From the NCBI RefSeq assembly GCF_014138265.1, contig NZ_JACGXL010000003.1, positions 186,001 to 250,000 on the forward strand: 64,000 nt of DNA. The letters are read 5' to 3'. Positions within the stretch are counted from its first letter, which is position 1. Each line of letters begins with the position of its first letter. Made by a program: the position numbers and the translations under genes. Below the pieces are notes generated by a model, which worked only from the letters and a program-made list of their open reading frames with translations, was not told the origin of the DNA and made no database searches. This DNA comes from Dokdonella fugitiva. Lineage in GTDB: Bacteria > Pseudomonadota > Gammaproteobacteria > Xanthomonadales > Rhodanobacteraceae. Positions 24,429-33,346 of the stretch are shown piece by piece.

Positions 24429-25742
24429 ATGCTGATCGAATTCCTGCTCGTCGTCGTGCTCGCGTTGTGCAACGGCTTCTTCGCGCTCAGCGAAATGGCC
24501 CTCATGACGGCGCGCCACAGCCGCCTCAAGCAGCTCGCGCGCGACAGCCGGCGCGCGAAGGCCGCGCTCGACCTCGTGCAGCAGCCGGAAGGCTTTCTCG
24601 CCACCGTGCAGGTGTTCATCACGCTGCTGCAGATAAGCGCGGGTGCGGCGCTCGGCGCCGACATCGGCGACCGCATCGGCGTCGCGCTCGACGCGCTCGA
24701 CCTGCCGCTGCTCGACCGCTACGCGGTCGGGATCGGCGTCTCGCTGAGCGTCGCCGCCATCACCTTCCTCAACATGCTGCTCGGCGAGCTCGCGCCCAAG
24801 CGCGCGGCGCTCGTCGACCCGGAGAAGTTCGCGATCGCCGTCGCGCTGCCGATGCGCGCGATGGCATGGCTCGCCGCACCGTTCACGTTCGTGCTGATCG
24901 GGCTGACGCGCCGGCTGCTGCGCCTGCTGCGCATGGACCGGGTCAGCCGCGGCAATGTCAGCGAGGAGGAGATCCGCCTGCTCGTCGCCGAAGGCGCCGA
25001 CCAGGGCGTGATCGACAGCGACGAGCGCAACATGGTCAACCGCGTGCTGCGCCTCGGCGACCGCAGCGCCGACAGCGTCATGACGCCGCGCACGCGCATC
25101 GCCTGGCTCGACGCCGACGCGCCGCTCGAGGAGAACCTCGCGACGATGCGCGAAACGCCGTACTCGCGCTATCCGGTCTGCCGCGGCGGCCTGCAGGACG
25201 TGCTCGGCGTGCTCGAGACCAAGCGCGTGATCGGCCGCCTCGCGAGCCCGCTCGCGGGTGAACTGTTCAAGCAGCTGCGCGAGCCGCTGTACGTGCCGGC
25301 GACCGCACGCGCGCTCGACCTGCTCGAGGAATTCCGCGACGCCGAGATCCCGATGGCGCTCGTCGTCGACGAGTACGGCGAGATCGACGGGCTCGTCACG
25401 CTCAACGACGTGCTCTCGGCGGTGCTCGGCAAGGCCGCCGCGGCGCCCTCCACGGGGCCGGCCGAACATCCGATCGTGCAGCGCGACGACGGCAGCTGGC
25501 TCGTTGACGGCAGTGTCGGCATCGACGACCTGCGCGAGCTGCTCGGCCGCTCGGAACTGCCCGACGAAGAAGAGCACGAATACCGCACCGCGGCCGGCAT
25601 GGTGATGGCGCGCTTCGGCCGCATCCCGCAGGCCGGCGAGCATTTCAGCTGGAACGGCTTCCGCTTCGAGGTCGTCGACCTCGACGGCGCGCGCATCGAC
25701 AAGCTGCTCATTTCGCGCACCGGGCCCGAAGGCGGGGAATAA
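24429..25742 (+). CDS. CorC/HlyC-type membrane protein (DUF21-CBS-CBS-TerC-assoc.)
   Basis: 437 aa from the ATG at 24429. The DUF21 membrane domain (four hydrophobic segments in residues 1-160) starts MLIEFLLVVVLALCNGFFALSEMA. A CBS pair follows at about 215-335 (SVMTPRTRIAWLDADAPLEEN; PMALVVDEYGEIDGLVTLNDV), then a CorC/HlyC C-terminal domain (WLVDGSVGIDDLRELLG...AGEHFSWNGFRFEVVDLDGARIDKLLI). Such proteins are linked to Mg2+/Co2+ homeostasis; the 'hemolysin' name is historical. Transported ion unproven. It converges on trmJ with a 25-bp gap. Confidence 0.92.
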   Translation: MLIEFLLVVVLALCNGFFALSEMALMTARHSRLKQLARDSRRAKAALDLVQQPEGFLATVQVFITLLQISAGAALGADIGDRIGVALDALDLPLLDRYAVGIGVSLSVAAITFLNMLLGELAPKRAALVDPEKFAIAVALPMRAMAWLAAPFTFVLIGLTRRLLRLLRMDRVSRGNVSEEEIRLLVAEGADQGVIDSDERNMVNRVLRLGDRSADSVMTPRTRIAWLDADAPLEENLATMRETPYSRYPVCRGGLQDVLGVLETKRVIGRLASPLAGELFKQLREPLYVPATARALDLLEEFRDAEIPMALVVDEYGEIDGLVTLNDVLSAVLGKAAAAPSTGPAEHPIVQRDDGSWLVDGSVGIDDLRELLGRSELPDEEEHEYRTAAGMVMARFGRIPQAGEHFSWNGFRFEVVDLDGARIDKLLISRTGPEGGE

Positions 25743-25767
25743 CCGACCGCCCGGCGAGCGCCGCGAT

Positions 25768-26532
25768 CTAGACCCCGTCGCCCGGTTCCGCGTCGCGCGC
25801 GAGGCGGGCCATGCGCGTCGCGTCGGCGAGGATGCCGTGCAGCGCGCGCAGTTCGCGCGCGTCCGGCGCAGCGCGCAGGAACACGCGGCGCAGGCGCTGC
25901 AGGATGCGCTCGGGCGAGCGTCCCTTGTGGAAATCGATCGCCTCGAGCGTGCGCGCGAGGTGGGCGAAGAACTGCTCCATCTCGGCCGCGTCCGCGCGCG
26001 CGTCGCCGTGCATGGGCGCCGCATCCGCGCGCCGCTCGAGCCAGGCCATGCGCAGTTCCCACGCGACGACCTGCACCGCCTGGGCGAGGTTCAACGAGGA
26101 ATAGCTCGGATCGGCCGGGATCGTGATACCCGCGTGGCAATGCTTGATCTCGTCGTTGTCGAGCCCGGACCGCTCATTGCCGAACAGCAGCGCGACCTCG
26201 TGCCCGGCGAGCGCCGCGTCGAGCACGCGGTGCGCGGCGCCGCGCGGATCGAGTTCCTCGAGCACGACACCGCGGCGGCGCGCGGTCGCGCCGAGCACGA
26301 GGCGGCAGTCGGCGATCGCGTCGGGCAAGGTCGCGTGCACGGCGGCCGCGTCGACGACGTCGCCGGCGCCCGCCGCGAGCGCGGTCGCCTCGGCATGCGG
26401 GAATGCCTCGGGAGCGACGAGGGCGAGGCGGTGCAGGCCCATCGTGCGGATCGCGCGCGCGGCCGACCCGATGTTGCCCGGATGCGAGGTGCGGACGAGC
26501 ACGAAGCGGACGAGGTCGAGCGGTGACGTCAC
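25768..26532 (-). CDS. trmJ: tRNA (cytidine/uridine-2'-O-)-methyltransferase TrmJ
   Basis: 254 aa from a GTG at 26532 (VTSPLDLVRFVLVRTSHPGNIGSAARA), close to the usual TrmJ length. SPOUT-class knot motifs: HPGNIGSAARAIRTMG (motif 1), LLFGNERSGLDNDEI (motif 2) and IPADPSYSSLNLAQAV (motif 3). The C-terminal tail (EQFFAHLARTLEAIDFHKG) is the TrmJ dimer extension. It methylates position 32 of several tRNAs using S-adenosylmethionine. Divergent from suhB, the same pairing as in E. coli. The frame continues upstream but without a credible start. Confidence 0.93.
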   Translation of the reverse strand: MTSPLDLVRFVLVRTSHPGNIGSAARAIRTMGLHRLALVAPEAFPHAEATALAAGAGDVVDAAAVHATLPDAIADCRLVLGATARRRGVVLEELDPRGAAHRVLDAALAGHEVALLFGNERSGLDNDEIKHCHAGITIPADPSYSSLNLAQAVQVVAWELRMAWLERRADAAPMHGDARADAAEMEQFFAHLARTLEAIDFHKGRSPERILQRLRRVFLRAAPDARELRALHGILADATRMARLARDAEPGDGV

Positions 26533-26685
26533 GGTGTTCCGGTCCGAAAGTGCGGCAATGACGGGGCCATTTCGCCCTCGGCGGTCGACGACGATCGCAT
26601 AACTACCACCCGATCTGCTACCCTCGCGCGCCTGCGCGGCCCGACCGCGCCCGTTCTTTCCAACGCCGCCCCCAGCGAAACAGCC

Positions 26686-27486
26686 ATGCCAAGACCCGCC
26701 GTCAACGTGGCGGTGCGCGCCGCGCGCGCCGCCGGCCAGATCATCCTGCGCTACATGAACCGCCTGGACAGCCTCGAGGTGATCGAGAAGCAGCGGCACG
26801 ACTACGTGTCGGAGGTCGACAAGCTCGCCGAGGCGGAGATCATACGTGAACTGCGCCGCGCCTATCCGCGCGATGCGATCCTCGGCGAGGAGTCGGGCCA
26901 GATCGGCAAGTCGCGCAACGTCTGGGTCATCGACCCGCTCGACGGCACCCACAACTACCTGCGCGGATTCCCGCATTTCTGCGTGTCGATCGCGCTGCTC
27001 GAGGGCGGCGAGCCCGTCGTCGGCGTCGTCTACGACCCGCTGCGCGACGAGCTCTACACCACGAGCAAGGGCGACGGCGCCTACCTCAACGACCGTCGCA
27101 TCCGCGTCGGCAAGCGCGAAGGCCTCGGCGGCGCGCTGCTCGTGACCGGTTTCCCGTACCGCCAGCGCCGCCACCTCGACGCGCAGCTCGGCATGACGCG
27201 CGTGCTGCTCGCCGAGGCGGAAGACATCCGCCGCACCGGCTCGGCCGCGCTCGACCTCGCCTACGTCGCCGCCGGACGCGTCGACGGCTACTTCGAGATC
27301 GGCCTCTACACCTGGGACATGGCCGCAGGCTGCCTGCTCGTGCGCGAAGCGGGCGGACGCTACTGCGACTTCACCGGCCGCGACGGCATCCCGGAGACCG
27401 GCAACCTCGTCGCCGGCAACGTCCACGTCGCGAACGCGATGGTCAAGGCGATCGCGCCCGAAGTGACGCCGGTGCTCGCGCGCTGA
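26686..27486 (+). CDS. suhB: inositol-1-monophosphatase SuhB
   Basis: 266 aa. Mg2+-dependent phosphatase motifs: ILGEESG (about 65), WVIDPLDGTHNY (about 81-92) and LYTWDMAAGCLLVREAGG (about 205-222). In E. coli SuhB is also a component of the rRNA antitermination complex; whether that holds here cannot be read from sequence. Starts MPRPAVNVAVRAARAAG. Divergent from trmJ across 153 bp. Hydrolyses myo-inositol-1-phosphate in vitro. Identification is firm. Confidence 0.95.
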   Translation: MPRPAVNVAVRAARAAGQIILRYMNRLDSLEVIEKQRHDYVSEVDKLAEAEIIRELRRAYPRDAILGEESGQIGKSRNVWVIDPLDGTHNYLRGFPHFCVSIALLEGGEPVVGVVYDPLRDELYTTSKGDGAYLNDRRIRVGKREGLGGALLVTGFPYRQRRHLDAQLGMTRVLLAEAEDIRRTGSAALDLAYVAAGRVDGYFEIGLYTWDMAAGCLLVREAGGRYCDFTGRDGIPETGNLVAGNVHVANAMVKAIAPEVTPVLAR

Positions 27487-27543
27487 ACACCGCAAGCCAG
27501 GCGGACGCTGAAGCCAAAGCAGAAGACTGAAACACGAAGAACA

Positions 27544-27567
27544 CGAAGGAAAAGCAATTTTCCTTCG
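27544..27567. repeat. 10-bp inverted repeat downstream of suhB
   Basis: CGAAGGAAAA and TTTTCCTTCG pair perfectly across a GCAA tetraloop, beginning 58 bp after the suhB stop. There is no T-run after it on the plus strand, so termination is uncertain. The A/T-rich half-stem in this GC-rich setting is striking. It could be a transcript-end hairpin or part of a dispersed element. Confidence 0.55.
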
Positions 27568-27753
27568 ATGGCTCGACATTGCCCCTTCGCGCCGCGGACA
27601 AGCGCAGGCGGTACAACGCTGCGAGCCGGGCGTGTTGTTCTTCGAAAGTGCGGCCAGGATGGCCGCTTCTGGACTCGAACGAAACCGACTGCGCGCGCCA
27701 CTACGCGGAACCCATGATGCGGCGATCATGGATGAGCGCAAGTAAACCCGCAC

Positions 27754-27784
27754 AAAAAAAAGCCCGGCTTGCGCCGGGCTTTTT
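27754..27784. terminator. bidirectional intrinsic terminator
   Basis: An 8-bp stem AGCCCGGC/GCCGGGCT with a 4-nt loop has an eight-A run on its left (27754-27761) and five T on its right (27780-27784). It ends the leftward ompA transcript 25 bp after the stop and could also stop rightward transcription from suhB. Confidence 0.9.
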
Positions 27785-27808
27785 CCTTGTTGCTTGGCAG
27801 AACCGATC

Positions 27809-28963
27809 TTACGGGTTCTCGACCTTCAGCTCGGTGCGACGGTTGCGCGCGCGGCCTTCCTTCGTCGAGTTGGTGTCGATCGGCTGGCTCTCGCCGAAGC
27901 CCTTGACCGCAGTGATGCGGCTGGCATCGATACCATGCGACGTCAGGTAGTCCGAGACGATCTGCGCGCGACGCTCCGACAGACCCTGGTTGTACTGGTC
28001 GGTGCCGACGGAGTCGGTGTGGCCGTCCAGCTCGACCTTGATCTCCGGGTAACGCTTCAGCGCGTCGACCGCCTGGTCGAGGATCGCGATGGAGTCGGAG
28101 GTCGGGACCGCGAGGGTCGGGTCGATGTTGTGCTCACCCTTCTTCGGACGGTCGAACTTGAAGTTCACGCCGCGCAGGTCGATGACGACCTTCTGCGGGC
28201 AGCCGTCGGGACCGACGATCGTACCGGCCGGCGTGTCGGCGCAACGGTCGTCGCAGTTGTTGACGCCGTCATGGTCGTCGTCGAGCGAATGGCAGTCCGG
28301 AGCCGGCGGCGGAGCGACCGGCTTCTCGGCGGCGACAGCGGCGGCATGACCGAAGCTGTAGACGAGGCCGACGCTGGCGATGCCGTCGACGTAGCCGCTC
28401 TTGCGCGAGATGTCGTAGCCGAGCGCTTCGGACAGGTTGCCACGCGTATTGTTGTCGTGGTCGTAACGCGCCGCGAGTTCACCGCGGATCGCGACGTTCT
28501 CGGACAGGTTGTACTGGATACCGCCGCCGGCGGTGACCATCGGATCCCAGCCGTGCGGATCGTAGCCCTGGCCGTCGAGCAGGTAGCCCGAGTAGGCCGC
28601 GTGGCGCAGCGCGCCGACGCCGACCATCACGTACGGACGCCACTGCGCGCCCTCGTCACCGAAGAACCAGCGGCCGCTGACGCCGAGGCCGACGCTTTCC
28701 CACTCGTGACCCGAACGCCAGGAGCTGTCTTCGAACTTGGCGTTGTTCATCGTGTACTCGAAATCGACCGCGAGGTGCGGGTTGACCCACACGCCGACGC
28801 CGAAGCCGCCCCACACGGACGTATCCGTCATGCGTTCGCTATCGGAGAAATTCGCGCCGATGCGCGGGGCGATGTACCAGTTGCCGAAATCCTGCGCGTG
28901 CACGGCAGCGCTGCCGCCGACGAGCGCCAGGGCGATGAGCGCACTAAGGGCATTACGTTTCAT
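27809..28963 (-). CDS. OmpA family outer-membrane protein
   Basis: 384 aa. A signal peptide ([23 protein letters not shown]) is followed by an N-terminal eight-strand beta-barrel (about 24-200). A thrombospondin-type-3-like calcium-binding linker ([21 protein letters not shown], split here at about 225-250) precedes a C-terminal OmpA peptidoglycan-binding domain ([24 protein letters not shown], about 310-335). It spans the outer membrane and ties it to the cell wall. Close to the xanthomonad OmpA/OprF-like proteins. A promoter candidate lies about 145 bp upstream, giving a long leader typical of ompA mRNAs, and a strong terminator follows. Confidence 0.95.
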   Translation of the reverse strand: MKRNALSALIALALVGGSAAVHAQDFGNWYIAPRIGANFSDSERMTDTSVWGGFGVGVWVNPHLAVDFEYTMNNAKFEDSSWRSGHEWESVGLGVSGRWFFGDEGAQWRPYVMVGVGALRHAAYSGYLLDGQGYDPHGWDPMVTAGGGIQYNLSENVAIRGELAARYDHDNNTRGNLSEALGYDISRKSGYVDGIASVGLVYSFGHAAAVAAEKPVAPPPAPDCHSLDDDHDGVNNCDDRCADTPAGTIVGPDGCPQKVVIDLRGVNFKFDRPKKGEHNIDPTLAVPTSDSIAILDQAVDALKRYPEIKVELDGHTDSVGTDQYNQGLSERRAQIVSDYLTSHGIDASRITAVKGFGESQPIDTNSTKEGRARNRRTELKVENP

Positions 28964-29108
28964 TCTGGAGGACTCCTCTCTCGTTTTGGTATCAACGCGT
29001 GCCCGCCCAATGTCCGCAGGACGCTCACACTCCTCCCTAGTCTACGCCAAAACAATGACAGGGAAACGAGCGCTTAACACTTTAGCATGGGCGCCGGGCT
29101 GCGGCCGC

Positions 29109-29137
29109 AGTGTAGCCAGATCAGTGCCCTGCGCCAA
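29109..29137 (-). promoter_or_regulatory. candidate sigma-70 promoter of the OmpA gene
   Basis: Minus strand: TTGGCG (29132-29137), 17-bp spacer, TACACT (29109-29114). Each hexamer matches consensus at four of six positions. The leader to the ATG would be about 140 nt. Confidence 0.55.
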
Positions 29138-29221
29138 CGCTATTGTGAAGATGCCGTTAAGGCTTCGCTCAGTTGGCGCAAAATGTAACGCGGGCCTGTC
29201 GGGCTCGATGCGCGTTCAGGA

Positions 29222-30436
29222 TCATCTCGTCGATCCGCTCCGATACGCTTCGACCGCCTCGCCCGGCACGCGTATCGCGCCCTCCATGAGCACGCGTGCG
29301 CTGCGGCTCATGATCGCCTTCGTCACCGTCCACACGCCGTCGACGTCGCGCGCCTGCGCGCCGACGCGCAGCGTGCCCGACGGGTGACCGAAACGCACCG
29401 CCTCGCGCTCGCCGCCGCCCGCGGCACGGTTGACGACCGTGCCCGGGATCGCCGCCGCGGTGGCGATCGCCACGGCGGCCGTGCCCATCATCGCGTGGTG
29501 CAGTTTGCCCATCGAGATAGCCCGCGCAAGCAGGTCGATGTCGGACGCGCGCACCGGCTTGCCGCTCGAGGCGACGTAGTCGGCCGGGGGCGCGACGAAC
29601 GCGACCTTTGGCGTCAGCGGGCGCGCCGCGGCCTTCGAGACGTCGTCGATGAGACCCATGCGCACCGCGGCGGTGGCGCGGATCGCTTCCAGCTTGGCCA
29701 GCAAGGCCTTGTCCTCGTTGATCGCCGGCTGCAGCTCGGTGCCGTCGCAGCCGAGCGCGGCCGCGTCGACGAACACGACCGGCACGCCGGCGTTGATCAG
29801 GGTCGCCTCGAGCGTGCCGACACCCGCGACCTCGAGCGCCTCGACGAGGTGCCCGGTCGGGAACATCGCGCCGCCGTCCTCGCCCTCGTCGGCGGGATCG
29901 AGGAACTCCAGCTGGATCTCGGCGGCGGGAAATGCCACGCCGTCGAGTTCGAAGTCGCCGGTCTCCTGCACCTGCCCCTCGTGCACGGGCACGTGCGCGA
30001 CGATCGTCTTGCCGATGTTGGCCTGCCAGATGCGCACGGTGCAGTGGCCGTCGCGCGGCACCCGCGCGGGATCGACGAAGCCGTTGGCGATCGCGAACGG
30101 GCCCACCGCCGAGGACAGGTTGCCGCAGTTGCCGCTCCAGTCGATGAAATCGCCGTCGATCGGCACCTGGCCGTACAGGTAATCCACGTCGTGGTCCGGC
30201 ACCGACGGCGGGGAAATGATCACGACCTTGCTCGTGCTCGAGGTCGCGCCACCCATGCCGTCGGTGTGCTTGCCGTAGGGGTCGGGCGAGCCGATCACCC
30301 GTACCAGCAGCGCATCGCGCGCCTTGCCGGGCACCTGCGCGAAACCGGGCAGGTCCTGCAGGCGGAAGAACACCCCCTTCGACGTGCCGCCACGCATGTA
30401 GGTGGCGGGGATGCGGAGCTGTGGAAGCGTGGACAT
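29222..30436 (-). CDS. prpF: 2-methylaconitate cis-trans isomerase PrpF
   Basis: 404 aa. Starts MSTLPQLRIPATYMRGGTSKGVFF, the PrpF signature; SGNCGNLSSAVGPFAI (about 100-115) carries the active-site cysteine region of the diaminopimelate-epimerase-like fold. PrpF converts the trans-2-methylaconitate produced by AcnD into the cis form used in the methylcitrate cycle for propionyl-CoA removal. It lies 61 bp after acnD on the same strand, the usual pair. prpB and prpC are about 20 kb away. Firm. Confidence 0.95.
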   Translation of the reverse strand: MSTLPQLRIPATYMRGGTSKGVFFRLQDLPGFAQVPGKARDALLVRVIGSPDPYGKHTDGMGGATSSTSKVVIISPPSVPDHDVDYLYGQVPIDGDFIDWSGNCGNLSSAVGPFAIANGFVDPARVPRDGHCTVRIWQANIGKTIVAHVPVHEGQVQETGDFELDGVAFPAAEIQLEFLDPADEGEDGGAMFPTGHLVEALEVAGVGTLEATLINAGVPVVFVDAAALGCDGTELQPAINEDKALLAKLEAIRATAAVRMGLIDDVSKAAARPLTPKVAFVAPPADYVASSGKPVRASDIDLLARAISMGKLHHAMMGTAAVAIATAAAIPGTVVNRAAGGGEREAVRFGHPSGTLRVGAQARDVDGVWTVTKAIMSRSARVLMEGAIRVPGEAVEAYRSGSTR

Positions 30437-30497
30437 CGATCGGGATTCCGTGTCGCGGGTCGGCGCGCGGCGCCGGCATGAAGGGAAAACGCGGCGT

Positions 30498-33122
30498 TCA
30501 GGCCGCGCGCGTCGATTCGAGGAAGTCCTGCGCGAAGCGCTGCAGCACGCCGCCCGCCTCGTAGATCGCGACTTCCTCGGCTGTGTCGAGGCGGCAGGTG
30601 ACCGGCACCTCGACGGTGTCGCCGTCGCGGCGGTGGATCACCAGCGTCAACGTCGCGCGCGGCTTGCGCGCACCGACGACGTCGTAGGTTTCGGTGCCGT
30701 CGAGCGCGAGCGTCGTGCGGTTCGTGCCCGGCTCGAACTCGAGCGGCAGCACGCCCATGCCGATGAGGTTGGTGCGATGGATGCGCTCGAAGCCTTCGGC
30801 GACGATCGCCTCGACGCCGGCGAGGCGCACGCCCTTCGCCGCCCAGTCGCGCGAACTGCCCTGGCCGTAGTCGGCGCCGGCGATGATGATGAGCGGCTGG
30901 CCGCGGTCCATGTAGGTCTCGATCGCCTCCCACATCCGCATGACCTTGCCTTCCGGCTCGACGCGTGCGAGCGAACCCTGCTTAACGCGACCGTCGACGA
31001 CCGCCATCTCGTTGACGAGTTTCGGGTTCGCGAAGGTCGCGCGCTGCGCGGTGAGATGGTCGCCGCGGTGCGTCGCGTACGAATTGAAGTCCTCTTCGGG
31101 CAAGCCCATCTTCGCGAGGTACTCGCCCGCCGCGCTGTCGGCGAGGATCGCGTTCGACGGCGACAGGTGGTCGGTCGTGATGTTGTCGCCGAGCAATGCG
31201 AGCGGGCGCAGCCCACGCAGCGTGCGTTCGCCCGCGAGCGCGCCTTCCCAGTACGGTGGACGACGGATGTAGGTGCTTTGCGCGCGCCAGTCGTACAGTG
31301 GGCTCACCACGCCGCCGTGTTCGACCGCGATCCTGAACATCGGCTCGTACACGCGGCGGAACTGTTCCGGCTTCACGTGCTCGCGCACGATCGCGTCGAC
31401 CTCGGCGTCGTCGGGCCAGATGTCGGCGAGGCGCACCGCGTTGCCGTCCGCGTCGTGGCCGAGCACGTCCTTCTCGATGTCGAAACGGATCGTACCGGCG
31501 ATCGCATACGCGATCACCAGCGGCGGCGAGGCGAGGAACGCCTGCTTCGCGTACGGATGGATGCGGCCGTCGAAGTTGCGGTTGCCCGACAGCACCGCGG
31601 TCGCGTACAGGTCGCGCTCGACGATCTCCTGCTGGATCCGCGGGTCGAGCGCGCCGCTCATGCCGTTGCAGGTCGTGCAGGCGAATGCGACGATGCCGAA
31701 GCCGAGCTTCTCGAGGTCGGGCAACAGCCCGGCGTCCTCGAGGTAGAGCTGCACCGCCTTCGAGCCCGGCGCGAGCGACGTCTTCACCCACGGCTTGCGC
31801 ACGAGTCCCTTCGCGTTCGCGTTGCGCGCGAGCAGCGCGGCGGCGATCACGTTGCGCGGGTTCGAGGTGTTCGTGCAACTGGTGATCGCGGCGATGATGA
31901 CCGCGCCATCGGGCAGCAGGCCTTGTGCTTCCTGCGCGCGCGCGCCATCGAGGTTCGCGGCGACGCCGCGCTCGGCGAGCGCCGAGGTCGGCAGGCGCTT
32001 GTGCGGGTTGGACGGGCCGGCCATGTTGCGCACGACACCCGACAGGTCGAAGTGCAGCGTGCGCTCGTACTGGGCGGTCGAGAGTGCATCGGCCCACAGC
32101 CCCGCGGTTTTCGCGTAGGTCTCGACCAGGCGCACCTGCTCGTCGCTGCGGCCGGTGAGGCGCAGGTAATCGAGCGTCTGCTCGTCGATGAAGAACATCG
32201 CCGCGGTCGCGCCGTATTCGGGCGCCATGTTCGAGATCGTCGCGCGGTCGCCGATCGTGAGCGCAGCGGCGCCTTCGCCGCGGAACTCGAGGTAGGCACC
32301 GACGACCTTCGACTGGCGCAGGAATTCGGTCAGCGCGAGCACGACGTCGGTCGCGGTGATGCCCGGCTGCGGCTTGCCCGAGAGTTCGACGCCGACGATG
32401 TCCGGCAGGCGCATCCACGACGCGCGGCCGAGCATGACGTTCTCCGCCTCGAGGCCGCCGACGCCGACCGCGATCACGCCGAGCGCGTCGACGTGCGGCG
32501 TGTGGCTGTCGGTGCCGACGCACGTGTCCGGATAGGCGACGCCCCGGCCGTCATCGGCACGTTGGATGCCGATCACCGGCGACATCTTCTCCAGGTTGAT
32601 CTGGTGCATGATGCCGTTGCCGGGCGGGATCACGTCGACGTTGCGGAACGCCTGCTTGGTCCAGTCGATGAAATGGAAGCGGTCTTCGTTGCGGCGATCC
32701 TCGATCGCGCGGTTCTTCGCGAACGCGCCCGGGTCGTAGCCGCCGCATTCGACGCTGAGCGAATGGTCGACGATGAGCTGCACCGGCACGACCGGATTGA
32801 CCTTCGCCGGATCGCCGCCCTGCTCCGCGATCGCGTCGCGCAGGCCGGCGAGGTCGACCAGCGCGGTCTGGCCGAGGATGTCGTGGCAGACGACGCGCGC
32901 GGGGAACCACGGGAAGTCGAGGTCGCGCCTGCGGCCGACGAGCTGCCCGAGATAGGCGTCGAGCTTGTCCGGATCGGCGCGGCGCACGAGGTTCTCGGCG
33001 TGCACGCGCGCGGTGTACGGCAGCGTGGCCCACGCGCCGGGCTCGATCGCTTCGACGGCGGCGCGCGCATCGAAATAGTCGAGCGTGGTGCCCGGCAGCG
33101 GCTTGCGGAATTGGGTGTTCAT
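30498..33122 (-). CDS. acnD: Fe-S dependent 2-methylcitrate dehydratase AcnD
   Basis: 874 aa, an aconitase-superfamily enzyme. Starts MNTQFRKPLPGTTLDYFDARAAVEAIEPGAW, typical of AcnD. The [4Fe-4S] cysteines lie in SCTNTSNP (about 415) and CTTCNGMSG (about 480); the DSHTPH substrate block is at about 202, and the C-terminal swivelling domain has GADYGQGSSRDWAAKG (about 755). It dehydrates 2-methylcitrate in the cytoplasm and replaces PrpD. Unlike general aconitases, it pairs with prpF downstream. No regulator is adjacent. Firm. Confidence 0.96.
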   Translation of the reverse strand: MNTQFRKPLPGTTLDYFDARAAVEAIEPGAWATLPYTARVHAENLVRRADPDKLDAYLGQLVGRRRDLDFPWFPARVVCHDILGQTALVDLAGLRDAIAEQGGDPAKVNPVVPVQLIVDHSLSVECGGYDPGAFAKNRAIEDRRNEDRFHFIDWTKQAFRNVDVIPPGNGIMHQINLEKMSPVIGIQRADDGRGVAYPDTCVGTDSHTPHVDALGVIAVGVGGLEAENVMLGRASWMRLPDIVGVELSGKPQPGITATDVVLALTEFLRQSKVVGAYLEFRGEGAAALTIGDRATISNMAPEYGATAAMFFIDEQTLDYLRLTGRSDEQVRLVETYAKTAGLWADALSTAQYERTLHFDLSGVVRNMAGPSNPHKRLPTSALAERGVAANLDGARAQEAQGLLPDGAVIIAAITSCTNTSNPRNVIAAALLARNANAKGLVRKPWVKTSLAPGSKAVQLYLEDAGLLPDLEKLGFGIVAFACTTCNGMSGALDPRIQQEIVERDLYATAVLSGNRNFDGRIHPYAKQAFLASPPLVIAYAIAGTIRFDIEKDVLGHDADGNAVRLADIWPDDAEVDAIVREHVKPEQFRRVYEPMFRIAVEHGGVVSPLYDWRAQSTYIRRPPYWEGALAGERTLRGLRPLALLGDNITTDHLSPSNAILADSAAGEYLAKMGLPEEDFNSYATHRGDHLTAQRATFANPKLVNEMAVVDGRVKQGSLARVEPEGKVMRMWEAIETYMDRGQPLIIIAGADYGQGSSRDWAAKGVRLAGVEAIVAEGFERIHRTNLIGMGVLPLEFEPGTNRTTLALDGTETYDVVGARKPRATLTLVIHRRDGDTVEVPVTCRLDTAEEVAIYEAGGVLQRFAQDFLESTRAA

Positions 33123-33156
33123 GGCGACGGATCTGTGGGTGGCGGTCGGCGGGAGG

Positions 33157-33307
33157 CACGTGACGCACGTGGACTTTCGCTACGGGCCGACGGTGCGCCG
33201 ACGGCGTGACCCGACAGCGCGATCCGGCCTCGCCTTCGAGCCTTCCGGAGCACGCTATTGTGCCAGATGGCCGCGCCGCGGAGCCGATGCCGCGCACGTG
33301 CGCGGCA
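33157..33307. promoter_or_regulatory. CACGTG palindromes upstream of acnD
   Basis: Two CACGTG hexamers three bases apart (33157-33162 and 33166-33171) lie 35-50 bp before the acnD ATG. A third sits in the centre of a perfect 20-bp palindrome at 33288-33307. They are in the 224-bp gap between the upstream gene's stop and acnD. Operator sites are possible; the protein that would bind is unknown. Confidence 0.4.
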
Positions 33308-33346
33308 CGCCGGCAATGGGATACATGCGGGCGACGGACCCTCGCC

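Larger units (their letters stand above)
27487..27808. other. 322-bp noncoding stretch after suhB
   Basis: Contains a direct repeat AACACGAAG AACACGAAG (27531-27548), an inverted repeat (27544-27567) and, at its right end, the ompA terminator. Short open frames cross it on both strands, but none has a start signal or a recognisable product. The segment around 27620-27700 is less GC-rich than its neighbours. I see no gene in it. Confidence 0.55.

Noticed and set aside
26540-27660. Repeated GAAAGTGCGG near 26546 and 27643 as a dispersed repeat
   Set aside because: The shared stretch is only about ten bases with unrelated flanks, so chance is enough.
33252-33275. sigma-54-like TGGCAC...TGC upstream of acnD
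   Set aside because: GG and GC are separated by 11 bases, whereas sigma-54 promoters need 10. No sigma-54 activator gene is nearby.
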